DNA of 64,000 nt from Tanytarsus gracilentus. Its lineage: Eukaryota > Arthropoda > Insecta > Diptera > Chironomidae. The notes beneath the pieces are model-generated. The model did not search any database and was not told the DNA's origin. It saw only the letters and a program-made list of their open reading frames with translations. Below, piece after piece: positions 41,101-53,900 of this stretch. The stretch lies in the NCBI GenBank assembly GCA_038502055.1, contig JAXRKN010000038.1:1612001-1676000 (forward strand). The letters are read 5' to 3'. Within the stretch, counting starts at the first letter, position 1. Every line of letters begins with the position of its first letter. Both the position numbers and the translations under genes were made by a program.

Positions 41101-42599
41101 AATCGCATATTGATGTTGTTACCGCTGAATGGTGAAAATAAAAAGGTTTTTTAGTAATTTTTAGAAAAACCCTTTAACATAATGTTAAAAAAATTAGCAA
41201 ACTAATTTCATCAATTAGTGACGTCGAAAAAAAGGGAATATTTGTGCTGTTTTGAGAAGGAAGTAAAAACTCAACCATTTAAATCACAAATGAGCTACAC
41301 AAAATAGCCTCGCACGACTTAATTTTCTATGCCTCCATTCATCAATAAATTGAGATAGTCAGCTTTAACTATCCGTCGATGTTGAAGAGTAAATGATCAT
41401 GAAATTATGTAAAATTACGCCAAATCAACACAGTTTGATGGAGAGAATGGCAAGCGTATAAAAAGAGATTTGAGATTGAGCGAGAAAAAAAACTCTTTAA
41501 AATCTAATTATGAAGTGACTAATGAGAAATTCCCCCCGAACAAAGTTAAATTACGCAATTCATTTATTGCTGAAAATTTTTCAATTTAAAAAAGGATACG
41601 CCATGATTTTGATGTTTTTGGCTTCTCTAATTATTTGCAAATGACACTTGTGGTTGATTTATTTTTATATATTTTTTACAGTAAAATCAATATATAGTTT
41701 GTGCTGCAATTATTTTCCATATAAACGTACTCGAATTATTGATTTTTTTGCATACAAATGCAGTTTAATGCAAATGCTGACTGTTTATTCATGGAAATTT
41801 TATTTAATTGCAATGTTGTTTATTTTGATTTTAAATAGGTATTAAAATTTCAAGATCACGATTGAATTCATTCAAAAATATCATGACACTAGATACTTTT
41901 TGAATTTTAAGCATTTTAATCCTTGGTTAGTAACATTTGGTGTGAAAAATTAGTAATCAGCGTGCACTTTTGATAATATTTTTAAAAATTATTAATATTA
42001 TTTTCTCTAACATAAAACTACCAATGTAACTCAGGGAGTTGAATTAATTCAATGACATAAAAGCTTATTAACATGTCTTCTTCCAAAACTATCATGCACG
42101 ATAATTTATTTTGGCTAATCTACTCGCAAAACAAGCAAGAAGAAAAAATATCACATTTATGAGTGAAATGACTTCATCAGCAACATATTAATATGTCTAA
42201 GGTGTGTGTGTTGGCAGTCTGACACATTCACAATTGTCTTTATATGTTTTTTCCTCTCTTTTTCATTCAACAGCAGTTTGAGAGTTGATTAGAAAACCTT
42301 ATGAAATCCATTATTCATACACAAACACACACATGTCGAAATTTATATATTTTTTTGGCAAACAGGTGCAATTTAGAGGCTTTTTAGCATATTTTTTATG
42401 CTTTCAGGTATTTTATTACTCGATAAACTCTCTCCAACTTCTTTAAATTATTGTCATTTATATTCCTAATGAGACTGTTGTCTGCTGTGTGTCGAGGGCA
42501 TAATGTTATCGTAAAATATTTGATGTCTCTCCATTTAAGCTTGTAAAGGTGATTAGCAGAGTTGATTTGAGAAAGAAAATGAGAAAGATAAGGCATTTT

Positions 42600-42819
42600 T
42601 TTATGCACTCCACTATGGCAATCTTTTTGAAAGCGAGAAATTTAGGGAAGGAGATCAACATGCATGCCGTTGTCGCCTATGGGAAAATCTACATTCGGGA
42701 GGAAGGCAAATCTCGAGGCACCCAATTGAAGTCGCTCAAAGACGTGGACGATTTTCAAAAAAATCAACATCCACAAGTCAGTGCCGCAGTTATCTCACCA
42801 ACTCAAAATACCCAATAGC
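42600..42819 (+). pseudogene. LINE ORF1 C-terminal remnant
   Basis: The frame reads MHAVVAYGKIYIREEGKSRG and then TQLKSLKDVDDF before a TAG at 42817-42819. The pattern of a short strand, a G-K-I/V-Y-I-R turn, and a K-S-L-D-DF helix is typical of the C-terminal segment of insect LINE ORF1 proteins related to baculovirus FP-type domains, which bind nucleic acid and aid particle assembly. Only the tail is present; the coiled coil or zinc knuckles expected upstream are missing. Confidence 0.6.
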
Positions 42820-42892
42820 AACCACCAAGGCTTTCCAACCAACGTGTCACCGAAAATCTCTACCACTCATCCTTAAACTCACTCTGCTCTGT

Positions 42893-43491
42893 AACAAATA
42901 CACTGAATAAATCAAATTTCGTAATTCTACAAAACAACGTGAGAGGTTTAAATGACTACGACTATTTCAATGATTGGAAAGCCAATATCTCGACTCTACC
43001 TTTTATGGGTTTAGTGCTGCGGAGTAAACTAAAAAAAAGGCGGTTGTTTAAAATAAGGGCTCGAATGACTCGTGCCTTGGAATTAATTTAGGGTTTTGCT
43101 CATCCGCAATTCCTTTCAACATTCCGTCACATGTGCTTCAACAACATTCGAAATTATGAGTGTAAAAATGACTGTGAACTCCAAAACATTCAATATCATT
43201 GCTGCCTATCGTCCACCTGATTCATCAAATTCAGAAGAATTTCTTGGCTGGGTTGTTCCTATCGGTTGCTATTGTGGATTATTTTGTAGGCGTTAGAGGG
43301 AAAATTCTGATTTTGAGAATATATATGTTTTAAGCCATGGAAACTTGCATTTGATTTATGATGAATATAATATTAAGATTAAGGGGGTTGAGGTGTGTGG
43401 GTTTGTGGAAGGCCTTTATAAAAACATTATATTCATAAATGATTGTTGTGAATGTGATGAGGATTGGTTGTGTTATAAAATCGATAGGTAA
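42893..43491 (+). pseudogene. LINE ORF2 apurinic endonuclease remnant
   Basis: Three pieces of an exonuclease-endonuclease-phosphatase fold are readable. The first is NFVILQNNVRGLNDYDYF, matching the N-terminal strand with its catalytic Asn. After a gap and frame change comes IRNSFQHSVTCASTTFE and then FNIIAAYRPPDSSN, matching the conserved YRPP loop. After one in-frame TAG at 43294-43296 the same frame runs 63 more codons to a TAA at 43489-43491, including HGNLHLIYDEYNIKIK, which aligns with the usual GDFN-INLL strand although the catalytic Gly-Asp reads Ser-His. The segment with the catalytic Glu is deleted. The protein would nick target DNA; this copy cannot. Confidence 0.75.
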
Positions 43492-43499
43492 AATGCCTG

Positions 43500-44399
43500 A
43501 TTTAGTTAAAAATTTGGAAAATGTTTATTGCGGTAAAAGGGTTGGAGTAAAATGTTTATGAATTTGGTGTGGGTTTGGAATTAAAAGGGATTTGGGGAAT
43601 TGGAAGAAAAAAAGGAAAAGTTTAAGGGGAAAATGGTTTTGTAAAGATGTTATGAAAAATAATAGGTTATTTTTTTCTTGCGATGTTCGTCAAATGAAAA
43701 GTGTATTTTTTTTTGAGATAATGGGTTTTTCTCTTAGTAAGGGGGGTGAAAATTTGAGGTGTAAAAAAATTGGTCGCTTTTCTGTTGTCTGTTTTTGACT
43801 GGTGTATAGGATAAAGAGTTTTTCTGTTAAGTGGAGTAAAAAAAATGAAATTGTTTTATAAAATGAAAAATTTATAAAAGTCTAAAGTTTCTAAATAAAA
43901 ACTCGTAGGAATATGGATTTAGGAAAGATCGAGTAGGAAGCTGCGTTGTGGTTCGGATGAAAAAGTTTTTTGGAAGGTTCCTGGCTCGATGCTCGGTGAG
44001 GAAATGGGTGAGAGTTTTAGTAACAGAACTAAAAAGTAAAATTGATGGAATTTCGGTGTGTGATTCTGAGGGGTGGTAAGGTGTTCTTGGTCTGTTTGGT
44101 TGTGTTTTGTTCGAGCGAAGGATGTTGTGATGATGAGTTTAGAAAGGGGGTGGAATAAAAATGATATGAAAATTTCTTCTAGAAAGTTAATGAACGGAAA
44201 CTGTCTCATGGTTTAAAAATAATTTTATTTTTGGTCATGGGTTGGTGGAATTGACGGGTTATAAAAAAATGTAAATCGCTGTTGAAGTAAGAATCATCGA
44301 AAGTTTTAGTTATTGTAGCTGGGTGGGGTGGGTGGATAAAAAAATAATTAGAGAATAGGCTTGCTTTCAACTTAGAATGGGATCGAACAGAGTCTAATG
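43500..44399 (+). pseudogene. unreadable LINE middle, strongly C-poor
   Basis: This stretch occupies the place of the reverse transcriptase but yields no recognisable polymerase motif in any frame. Its plus strand is G/T/A-rich and almost without C: 43561-43620 has 21 G and no C, and 43801-43860 has 14 G and one C. It could be a very diverged or one-sidedly mutated RT region, or unrelated DNA captured inside the element. Confidence 0.45.
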
Positions 44400-44660
44400 T
44401 AAAAAATAGGTGTACGATAAGAGAATTTGTCCAGGCATGCTTCGTCCCTCTTTTTTGGTTAAAAACTTCCTCTCTCCCGCTCCCTCAACACATGAACGGT
44501 GTTTTTCTGGGCTGCAAAAAACGCTATGGGGAAAAAAAATCTGTTGGGTGTAAATGTTCAATGGTTGCCTGAAGAAATAAGGGTTAAAAAAGTCAATCGC
44601 TAGGTCAAATCACGTCCTCAAGTCGTGGGTATAATTTTTCCTAAATAACTTCATCGAAAT
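44400..44660 (+). pseudogene. LINE ORF2 C-terminal tail remnant
   Basis: One frame reads QWLPEEIRVKKVNR and a second, after a one-base shift, continues SIARSNHVLKSWV. This reproduces the common LINE ORF2 ending of LP-EIR followed by a basic helix and LK-W. The frameshift and nearby stops show decay. Confidence 0.6.
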
Positions 44661-44990
44661 TTTAAAAGTATTAAAAAAATCATAATTATCTTTCTCTCCC
44701 TTCGTTCACTGTGTACGTCCTATGCTGTCTTAAGGAGCCAAAGCTCATTGTCGTTTAAATAATAATAATGATTTTAGAATAATATAAAAGATCGAGGTGT
44801 TTTTATGCATCGCCAGTCTTCAGGTCTGATTAAAAATCTCTATTGAACTTTTGTCAAAAGAGCTTTTTATTAGGCTGTTGTGACCAGCGGATGCTTTTTT
44901 ACCTTGCAAGTAAAGTCTCGTGCAATAAATAAATAAATAAAATAATTCAAATAAAAAAAAAATAAAGATTTAAAAAAATATCATCATCAT

Positions 44991-47900
44991 AGCGTTGCAA
45001 TATGGCTTATAGTCATGATATTTTGTCATAATATGAACGGCAATTTAATTAAATTATAATTATTTTATCTTTGTTAAAAATTTAAGAAAATAAAGTTGAA
45101 TTAATTTTTAACTTGCCATTTTAAAATCCATCAAAGTCCTTGTTAAATCTCAATAAATTGTGCTGATAACTCACCTGAAAAGAAATAAAATAAAACTTTA
45201 GAGAAACAAATCACGATTTAAAGGTGTTTGCTAATAATTTTAAGCTCATTATACATTAAAAAAATACGTTGTTTGAAAACTTTTATCAGTTTCTGGTCAT
45301 AAATTTAGCCCTAATTTTTTTCGAGTTTTGAACAGCAGCACGACTACGGAATAAATTTTCAATTTTCAACTACGACCGTTTTTAACAGCCGGACAATAAT
45401 TTTCATGGCGAACGATTTAAGAGAGGAAATTTGTGTGGTAAAGTTTATAAGCAGAATTAGATTAATTTTTTTAATTAAAAAATTTTATTCGTGTAGAAAA
45501 GCTGCTAAAAAATTGAAAGAAAGAACGTCGACGGAATTCACTATCAAGGTCTCGAAAATTTTTTGCTACTAAATAGTCAACGGCAGGTACTAAGAAAAAT
45601 TGCGAAGCATTAGCTTCATGACGCGAATGTATGTGGTGGCATGTGAAACTTAACGCTAAAAATGAGCGACGATGTCAGCTTTTTAGTGTGAGGCCATTTG
45701 TTTTGTCAAAACTACCTACGAGTTGGCATGAAAGACTCGAGACGACGATGATCTTAGGATTGAGATAGTGGAGATGGTTATTGTGATGATGATACTCAGC
45801 TCTAATAGGAATTCAATATATTTTTTTTGATGAGCTTAGTTGGGGGTCGAATTTTCAAAGAGATTTTTAATATTTCAAAATTTAAATTGTTAAAAAATTA
45901 TTAGACAAAATTTTTTCGAGTCAACTGAATTTTCGTGACTATCAGTCATAGGAAATCTCACTGGACAGTATTAGCAGGTGATTTAACAACGTCTAGCATT
46001 TCATTTGCTAATTTAAATTGCCAGCCGCCTCGTATAATATATAAAAATGTATAAACGACAGCCATCGCGACCTCGTCGTCATTAACGAAGAAAACTCACA
46101 ACTTTTTCTTAGAATCAAAACAATGAAACACGCGCAGAGCCAACAGTATAGTGCCAGCAACAAAAAAGTGTTATTATAATTAAAGTTGGAAAATTTCTCC
46201 AAACGCTTCACTCGATGGTGTGCAGTTTTTTTTATGCAACAGATTGCAAGAACTTTCTGTTTTATTTTTTGCTTTCGATGCACTTTTTTTCACTATTAAC
46301 ATTATCATAAGTAAACTTTCCGTTGAATTGCAAAACGCAGTCGAGTAAAAGTTTTTCACTTCATGCTCATTTAATTTTTACTTTTTCTCTCACCAATAAA
46401 CTTTCATTTTAAAGTTTCTTGCTTTTTTGATTTATGATTAAAAGAATATGAGATGAAAAAAACCTTCGAGAGAACAAATTTTAATAAATCTCAATGAAAG
46501 TCATCTTCATTGTTTGATTGTGAGCTTGAGCATCTTTGAAAAGGCACACGCAGAAAGAGGGAACGAGTAAAAACAATCAATTAAAAGTACTTTTGAGTTA
46601 TACTCAATTAGCAGCACGCTTGTAAGAAGAAAAAAGGAAAAAGTAAAAAAGGAAATTAAAATTGTAGCAAAATATCATCAAATGAGCTAGAATACGACTA
46701 AGTTAAAAATTTACAAGAGGTGGCAAGCTAATTTTTTTGTGCAATCAAAAATATTTTCAATTAATGTTGTAATTTTTATAAAACCCCGTAAAAAATGCTT
46801 TCTCCAAAAATGTGCTTATGCCTTCAGCTTGAAATATCGTAAGTACAAGTGTAACTAAGCGAAAAGAGAGTGAGAGGTAGCATTTGCAGTTCTCTAATTG
46901 TTTATGCTTTTATAATTGCTTACTTTTTACTTTGCGATTCGCTTTTTTGCAATTAACGTCAATGCCAAGCTTTTATATTCTCATGGTAGATTTGAGAGAG
47001 AAAAGAGTACATAATTTTTATGATGTAATTAAAGAAAGCTTTCGATTGGTAATTAATTGGCTGTTGAACACCTCCAAGCTATTTTTGTTCGAGCGATTTC
47101 TTTTCATCTTCTGAAATAACTTTTTTCATCCTGCTAACCAGGTGTTTTTTGATCCCACCAACTCACTTTTTGCGTCTTAAATTTTTCTTGAAAAAAATGT
47201 TAAGAAGCTCGACATCAAACAAGTGAGGATAGGCGTGAAATCGATTGATTAATGGTTAGAACTATGCTGACAAGCTTGTTACTAAAGGTTTTCTTTTGAA
47301 GAGATCTCAAACTATCAAAATTTAACGAGAATATCCAAAAAAGTGATTTTCCTACATGTCACCTCATTTTTCTGTTCCTATTTATAATCGAAACTCATCG
47401 TCAAAGTGTCTAATGCTCATTACTCTTCACTCAACTCTTTGCAGCTAAATTTAGAATTAGCAAAAAAAGTCATCACGAAAAAGTCAGCACGTGAGGCAAT
47501 AAATAAATTTTCTTCATAGCTTCCCATCATCATCCTCGCGACTTTTGAGCGCGATTATCATTTTGAACTCATAAATTTAGAGTGATAAATTATTAAATTT
47601 GTTTTAAAATGTATTCAAACTTTAAATTGAATTTTCTATTTGGACTTTGATTTAGTGCCGCGAGAAATATTTTCGACATATTCCTGCAAGGGATGTGAGG
47701 CAAAAATTTGTTGGCGAAAAAAAAATGTACAAGAAAATAGTTCAATCATTAAAGAGCATGCCTGAAGCGTGAAAATATAATTATTTTAAAAAGAGATCTT
47801 TTTTGCGCTGCTCTGACTGTTCGTCGTTGCAGAGAGCCACACACAAAAGCTAATGGTTATGGTTTTAATGTGGATGGATGGATGAGGATGGCTGAAGAGC

Positions 47901-50900
47901 GAAGTCGAAGAGTGAAAAAAAAATATGGAAAACATTTTTTTCACATTTTTCAAGGTTTCACCCAATAAGCGAAATGCACACGCTATAGAGAGTGCGAATT
48001 ATGGTGCCATAACAGCACAATTTTGCTGAGAAAGCGACTGCATGCGAATTGTACTTTACATGCAGCTTTGTTATGCGATGACGATGGAATAAAAGAGCTT
48101 CACGAATATAACGATAAGATAAGCATGATAATAATTTAATTTTCATGTAATTGTGTCATTGCTGCTGGCTCTCTTCAAGTGACACACAATATGCACAGTA
48201 CAGAGTGGAAGAGGTGGATAATAATTATGAGGATGGAAGCAAACTGAGAAGAGCCATAATGAAATTAATTACAGAGCATCCATTGAGAGTAGTGGCACTG
48301 CACTGATGATCGTCTTGACTTTAAATTTCTTTAATTTTTTGATTAAATATTTAAATTTTTTAAAAATATCAATGAATTAATTAACTTGAAATTTTCCGCC
48401 AAAAAATTATGAAAAACATCTGAATTACGGTAGGATTTAAAGCAATCTCTTATTAACATACTTCAGCGTAACTCAACCCACAACAAATCGCTTCATTCAA
48501 ATTTTCCTCCCTCGGAAAGAAAAAGTTTTCCTTCGCAATTTTGCAGTTGACAAATTTTTTATTCGCGTGAGGCACATTAAACTTTTTTGCACCGTCGTAG
48601 ACGAGCGTAGAGGACTGACAAAATCAACAAGTAAAAAAAATGAAGATTTTCTTTTAATGTCTTTAAAAACTTTTTTTTCTGTCGACCAATAATTTGCAAT
48701 TTTATTGCTCACGCCAAATTCTATTCACGGAGATGACCTGAAGTGAGTCAACGTGTGTTTGAAAGAATTCAAATGGTTTTTCTTGTTTATGCTGCAAAAG
48801 GTTCATCAAACAGCGCGAGGTCAAAAACATTCTTGGCGATAAACTTTTTTTGATATGACTAAAAGGACAAGTTTTTTTGAGTTTGGTATTTAAAAATTTT
48901 AAATAAAATCTAGAATATTTTGATGTTCATACGATGATCTATACAAGTTTGTCTTCGTCACACGGCGAGTTAGCGAAAAGATTAAATCTCTTAGTTGTAG
49001 AATAATATTTTTTTAGCTTTCACACAGCTTTAAAGTTGATCGCATTTGTGTAAGTTTTTCATTCTTCATTTCACAAATAAGAAAAAGATTCTTTTCGGCA
49101 TCGCCAATGTGCGTGCGTGTGTATGTGTGTGCGAACGTTCGAAGCAATAAACAAAGTGTTAAGGAACCAAGGCAAGGTCGCGAGATGGATTGAGTGGATC
49201 TTCTTTCCGTATATTCTTCTCTCTCGCGCGCTCTTCTTGCTCTTTTTTCTTTATATTTCGGGTGCTTTGCCTCATAAAGTTTCATCTCGTTTCACTTTTA
49301 ATTCAAGAATGGTTATTTTCCTTCTCGCTTCCACGATGTTCGCTCTCTGGTGTGTTGCGAAAGAATCGTTAGAACTTATTTTATGCAATTATAATATGGC
49401 TTGTTAGAGCCATGAGAGTTATTTAGAATTTAATTAATGATGATTTTAACATGAGAACTTTTGCAATTATTTCCGTTCAATTTAGTGAGAAGAATTGTTG
49501 ATGTGTTGCTAGGATTAAAAGTCACTCCATAAAGTCGACTTGCTAAGTGCGACACGGAATGCAAAATGTGTAAAAAAATTTTAATGAAGTAAATTTTAAA
49601 AGTTTAACCATTAATATGAGAAAAAGTAGCCACGTGCCGCTTAAAATTTAACTTTTCCCGATTTCTCCAGAATATTTCAAATTAATTAGTTTTGAATCTA
49701 AGTCGCAAAAATTTTATCATCATCGTGACTCGTCCACCAACCTATTCAAAATTCCCGTGAGTATATAGTAAAATCTCCTCTACGCATCCGATTTTAGAAG
49801 TTTGAATGTTTTTGCCATTGATGATGACGGTGATCATGTCAATATTCATTTGCTGATTCACGCTGTTAAATCATACATGTGCAGAGATGAGATTATACAT
49901 GTAATTTTCATCATATGATGGCAATTAGATCAACCGAGGGATTTTTAAGCCTTTACAGCACTAAAAAATCGCTTGATCATGACGTAATTCATTTTTATTT
50001 TCTTTCTTTTTATTTACATATAGACGTTTTGAAATCTAAAATTTTAATTAGCTAAAACCACCTTGATCGTCTACAGCTTAACTATATCAGGTGGTGTAAA
50101 GAGCGCCATGAAATGAAAAGTAAACTTTTCGCGAAAAGAGCGAGAGTGAAATATTCGTGTGTTTTACTTTGAGTCGATGAACGAATAAAATATCGACAGT
50201 GGTTTTTTGTGTGCCTTCCTCACTTAATGTTTTTGTTGTTCAAGAACAGGAAACTTCCGCTTTTAATTGAGGAATAAATTTAAAAAACTTTTATCGAAAG
50301 TTATCGCACCTTGAAATCTTCTATTTTATTGATGCTCGCTTGAAATTCATAGCTTTAGCTTCCCGCAATAAAAAAAAATATTTTTTCGGCCTTTTACAGC
50401 CCTCAAATACACTCAACTTGGTATTCTTTCACACACATGAATTCGCATGCGATATTCGAAACTTTTTTTAGTGCGGTTGAGAATTTTTTTATACATTTTT
50501 CTCGAGCAATGAAAAGGGTTATTAAGGAGTTCGAGGAAACACGACTACATACAGCCGAAGTTGATCATTAAATAACGTGATGTGCTTTGAGGCTATGGAA
50601 CAGGTCATTTAGGCGGTAATAATAATAATATTACAAGGCATTTTTTATAACTGCTGGAATGTGTCAGAGATTTAAAGAGTGAAACTTTTTATTTTTTCAG
50701 CACAGTTAGATTTTTGACCGTTTTATTCTGAGAATTTTCTGCGCGAACTGCAAATTAATTTACCATAAAATTAACGCGAGATTCCCTTTTTGTATGACAT
50801 CACTTTTTTTGCTCTTCACGCTCTTCTCGATATATTGACAATGGAACATGTAAACAGAGGAAAGAAAATGCAAACTAAACACGCTCTTATGGTTCCATTA

Positions 50901-53900
50901 ATAAATATCGTGGAAGTAACTAAAAATAATTACTGTGGACACGCTGCTGAATTATTAATCAATTATCAGTTTTTTTTCGTGGCGATGACAAACGAAATAC
51001 AGTAAACTGTCATCAAATGTAATGTTGATAAAAGGAGATAATAATAAGAAGACATTAAATATTAAGTTGCATAATTTGAGGGTATCATAAACAAAGTTTT
51101 TTTTGCTAACGTTTAGCAATTTTTATCGTGCCGAAAAGTACTTGAGAGTTAATTATGAGTTGGCTGGTTTCATCAACTTTTTATCATTCATGAATAAAGT
51201 CAGATCACGTGATATGAAAGTGAAGAAGATTACAAAAGAACATGTGTGTATGTTTAGGTGTATTAAAGAGAAATATTTCCTTTATTATATAACACGTAAA
51301 AATTTACAAAATTTCAAGTTATCAAATAAAACTTTTAGCTTTGAAGTTAAAAAATTCTTAAAAGCTCAGATTTACAGAAAATATTTTTTATGATGCTTCG
51401 TTCTGAAAACCTTGTAAATTAATTTTAAGTTTTCATTCAAAAAAGCTCTAAAAAACTTTTTATCCCAGGATCCAGCTGATTTTTTTTAAATTCATTGTCA
51501 CCCACCTCACACCAGTCAATCGCATGCAAATTAATTTTAACTCTCCCTTTCCTATCGATTATCTAATTGAAAGTGAATAATAGCTTAATCAGTCGAATGG
51601 AAAAAGCTTAAAGTACGACAACAAACGCACGTAATGTTTCAATTTGTTAGTTTTGCCGAAAAAAAAACTAGCAAGCCATAGTAAAGAGTGACTAAGCTGA
51701 TGTTGTAATTTATACATAATTCAAATTGTGCTGTTTCGTATCTATTGTGTTTGCGTCAATGTAAAGCACCTGAATTTTGTGTGTGAGCTGATTTCGCAGT
51801 TTTTTTAAAATGTAAATACCCAAAGAACAAGTTGCGAGCATTGAGAATGGTTGCGACCCAGCACAACTCATTATGTATGCGGTCGCTGTAAATGTGACAC
51901 ATTTTCTAAGCTCCTCGCTTTTGTTTACGAATTTTTATTAGACTTTTTGCGGTTTTTTACACAAACGAGTGGAAAATTTAAATATTCAAAGAGTCTTCAT
52001 TTTCGCGTCCTTAATTAATTTTAATCAAACAATTTTTTAAATGCTGAACTTGAAATATATTTCGAAGAAATTTCAATGTGGCAAGTAGCAGCCGTCAGTA
52101 GTCAGTCACAACAGAGACTCTAAACATAATTGACAGTCTCGTCTGACAAGTTATTAAGGCAACATTTCGTGATGAAATTCTAATGCAAAAGGCTTCTTTA
52201 ATTTCCATCGATTTACTTTCTAAGAACGAGTGAAAATAATTTGAGTGTTGATAAAAATCTTAATGCCACATTCGTGTGCCCAAAATTCAATGGAAGACCT
52301 TGAGATTCGCTCTGTATTATTAAATCAAAGATATCAATACGAAAATGCATCACCAAGACGCTGAATGAATGTTGACATGAAGAGTAATTTGGTTCATGAA
52401 AATTTCATAAATGCTTCGCAAATTCGATATAATTTAACAAGCTCTCGCTTTCTATCACATCTTCTTCATACTCGCAAGCCCGTCATTCAATTCATTTTTG
52501 CGAATGAATCAAGGGAGGGATGACAAATTATTTCACTGTTGAGCGTCGTTATGCAGTTTCGCTTTGTTTTTGATACGTCATTATGATTTTGATACTCACG
52601 ACATGTTTTTGTCTTTTTATTTTTTCATTTTAAGTTTTTTTATGATGAAAATTTTAAAAAATTCAAAGATATTTTTTAAGAGCTAAAATTTAATTAAAAA
52701 ATTAAATTTTTTAAATATTGCACATCCCTGACTTGATTCTAAACCTCCTCGATTTCATTATTTTTTATAGCTTTTCATACTCAAACATTTAACAATTACT
52801 TCATCATTCTTTTCCTCCATTCTTGTTTTCTTCACTCGCGACTCTTCCTCTTTCCAATTCTTTTCTTCATGTAATAGAATTTCCGATGAAAATGAGAAAC
52901 GACAAATGCATTGTCGTGCTCGTTGCTTTTCAATTTTTATATGATAATTGCAAATTACATCTCAATACACAATGTATTGTGCCATTGCATACCTCTTGTG
53001 CGCGCTGTCAAGCACTAATCAAAACCAGCAGATGCACCTTCACTCGACGAGTAAGAAAACTTCACTCTCATTTTTCTTTGATGTCGTGAGGTGTGTGCGG
53101 GTTGTTTCTTAAATTTCGATACACTTGGTGTATGTGTGAGGGATTAAAAGTACTTAATGTTAAATCGTATAGTTTTATATCGTTTCGCATATGAATCACT
53201 AAAGCGGCAATTAAATTTTTAATTCATTCATGAATTGAGTAAGTGTGCAAATTGCTCTTGACCTTAAACTCGAAAAAAATTGATTTTCTCTTTCAGCTTT
53301 TTTTCGTAGCGCGACAGAAATTTTTCGTGTGGAAGGAAGAGTTTTTGGCAGAAATATTTTCAGAAAAGTCAAATTTTATTTTATTTAGAAATTTTTTAAA
53401 AATATTCCATCAAAATTTTGAAAATTTTTTACGGTTCCTCGCTGTTGCTTCTTTTACTTAATATTTTGTTATTTTCTTTCAACGCGAAATTATAACAACG
53501 AAGGAATAGGAAAATTAAAACAATAAGAGAGCGGTTTTGTTTTTATTTGCAAAGGAAGTTCGTTAAAGTTTTAAATAGAAACAAAATGCCTTTTACCAGA
53601 GGGGATTATCATAATTAGATATTCTTTCTAGTCAGGAGTTCTGCTACATTTATTTCAATTATTGACGTTTATAATTATTAAAAGTTTCAAAGATTTTTTT
53701 AAATTTGAGTTTAAAAAAAAATTTAAATATTCCAAAATGGGCAGACAAGCGACTTTATTAAAATTTCCTCGCAATAAATTTCGCGGTCATTTTACCCATC
53801 CCCCAAAAAAATTCTTGATAATGCATCAAAATAAATTGCCACTAAAAATGAAGAGTGAGCACTCATTTGAAAGACTCAAGCACAGCCATAAAGTAATAAC

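Larger units (their letters stand above)
28205..42599. other. gene-free intronic DNA
   Basis: AT-rich intron. It contains microsatellites, a minus-strand donor-like GAG|GTGAGATT near 34131, and two of the longest chance frames (120 aa at 33061-33423, 161 aa at 40578-41063). None of them shows domains I recognise. Confidence 0.6.
42600..44990 (+). mobile_element. degenerate non-LTR (LINE) retrotransposon
   Basis: Three plus-strand protein remnants occur in LINE order: an ORF1-like C-terminal segment (to 42819), endonuclease fragments (42893-43491) and an ORF2 C-terminal tail (44400-44660). They are followed by a 3' end with AATAAATAAATAAATAAAA at about 44924-44945, which looks like its A-rich tail. 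The order and motifs suit the Jockey/CR1-like APE-type LINEs. Endonuclease to ORF2 end spans only about 1.7 kb, where an intact ORF2 would need about 2.7 kb, so much of the reverse transcriptase is deleted or unreadable. Stops and frame changes throughout show it is dead. It is antisense to tai. The left boundary is approximate and no target-site duplication was found. Confidence 0.8.
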
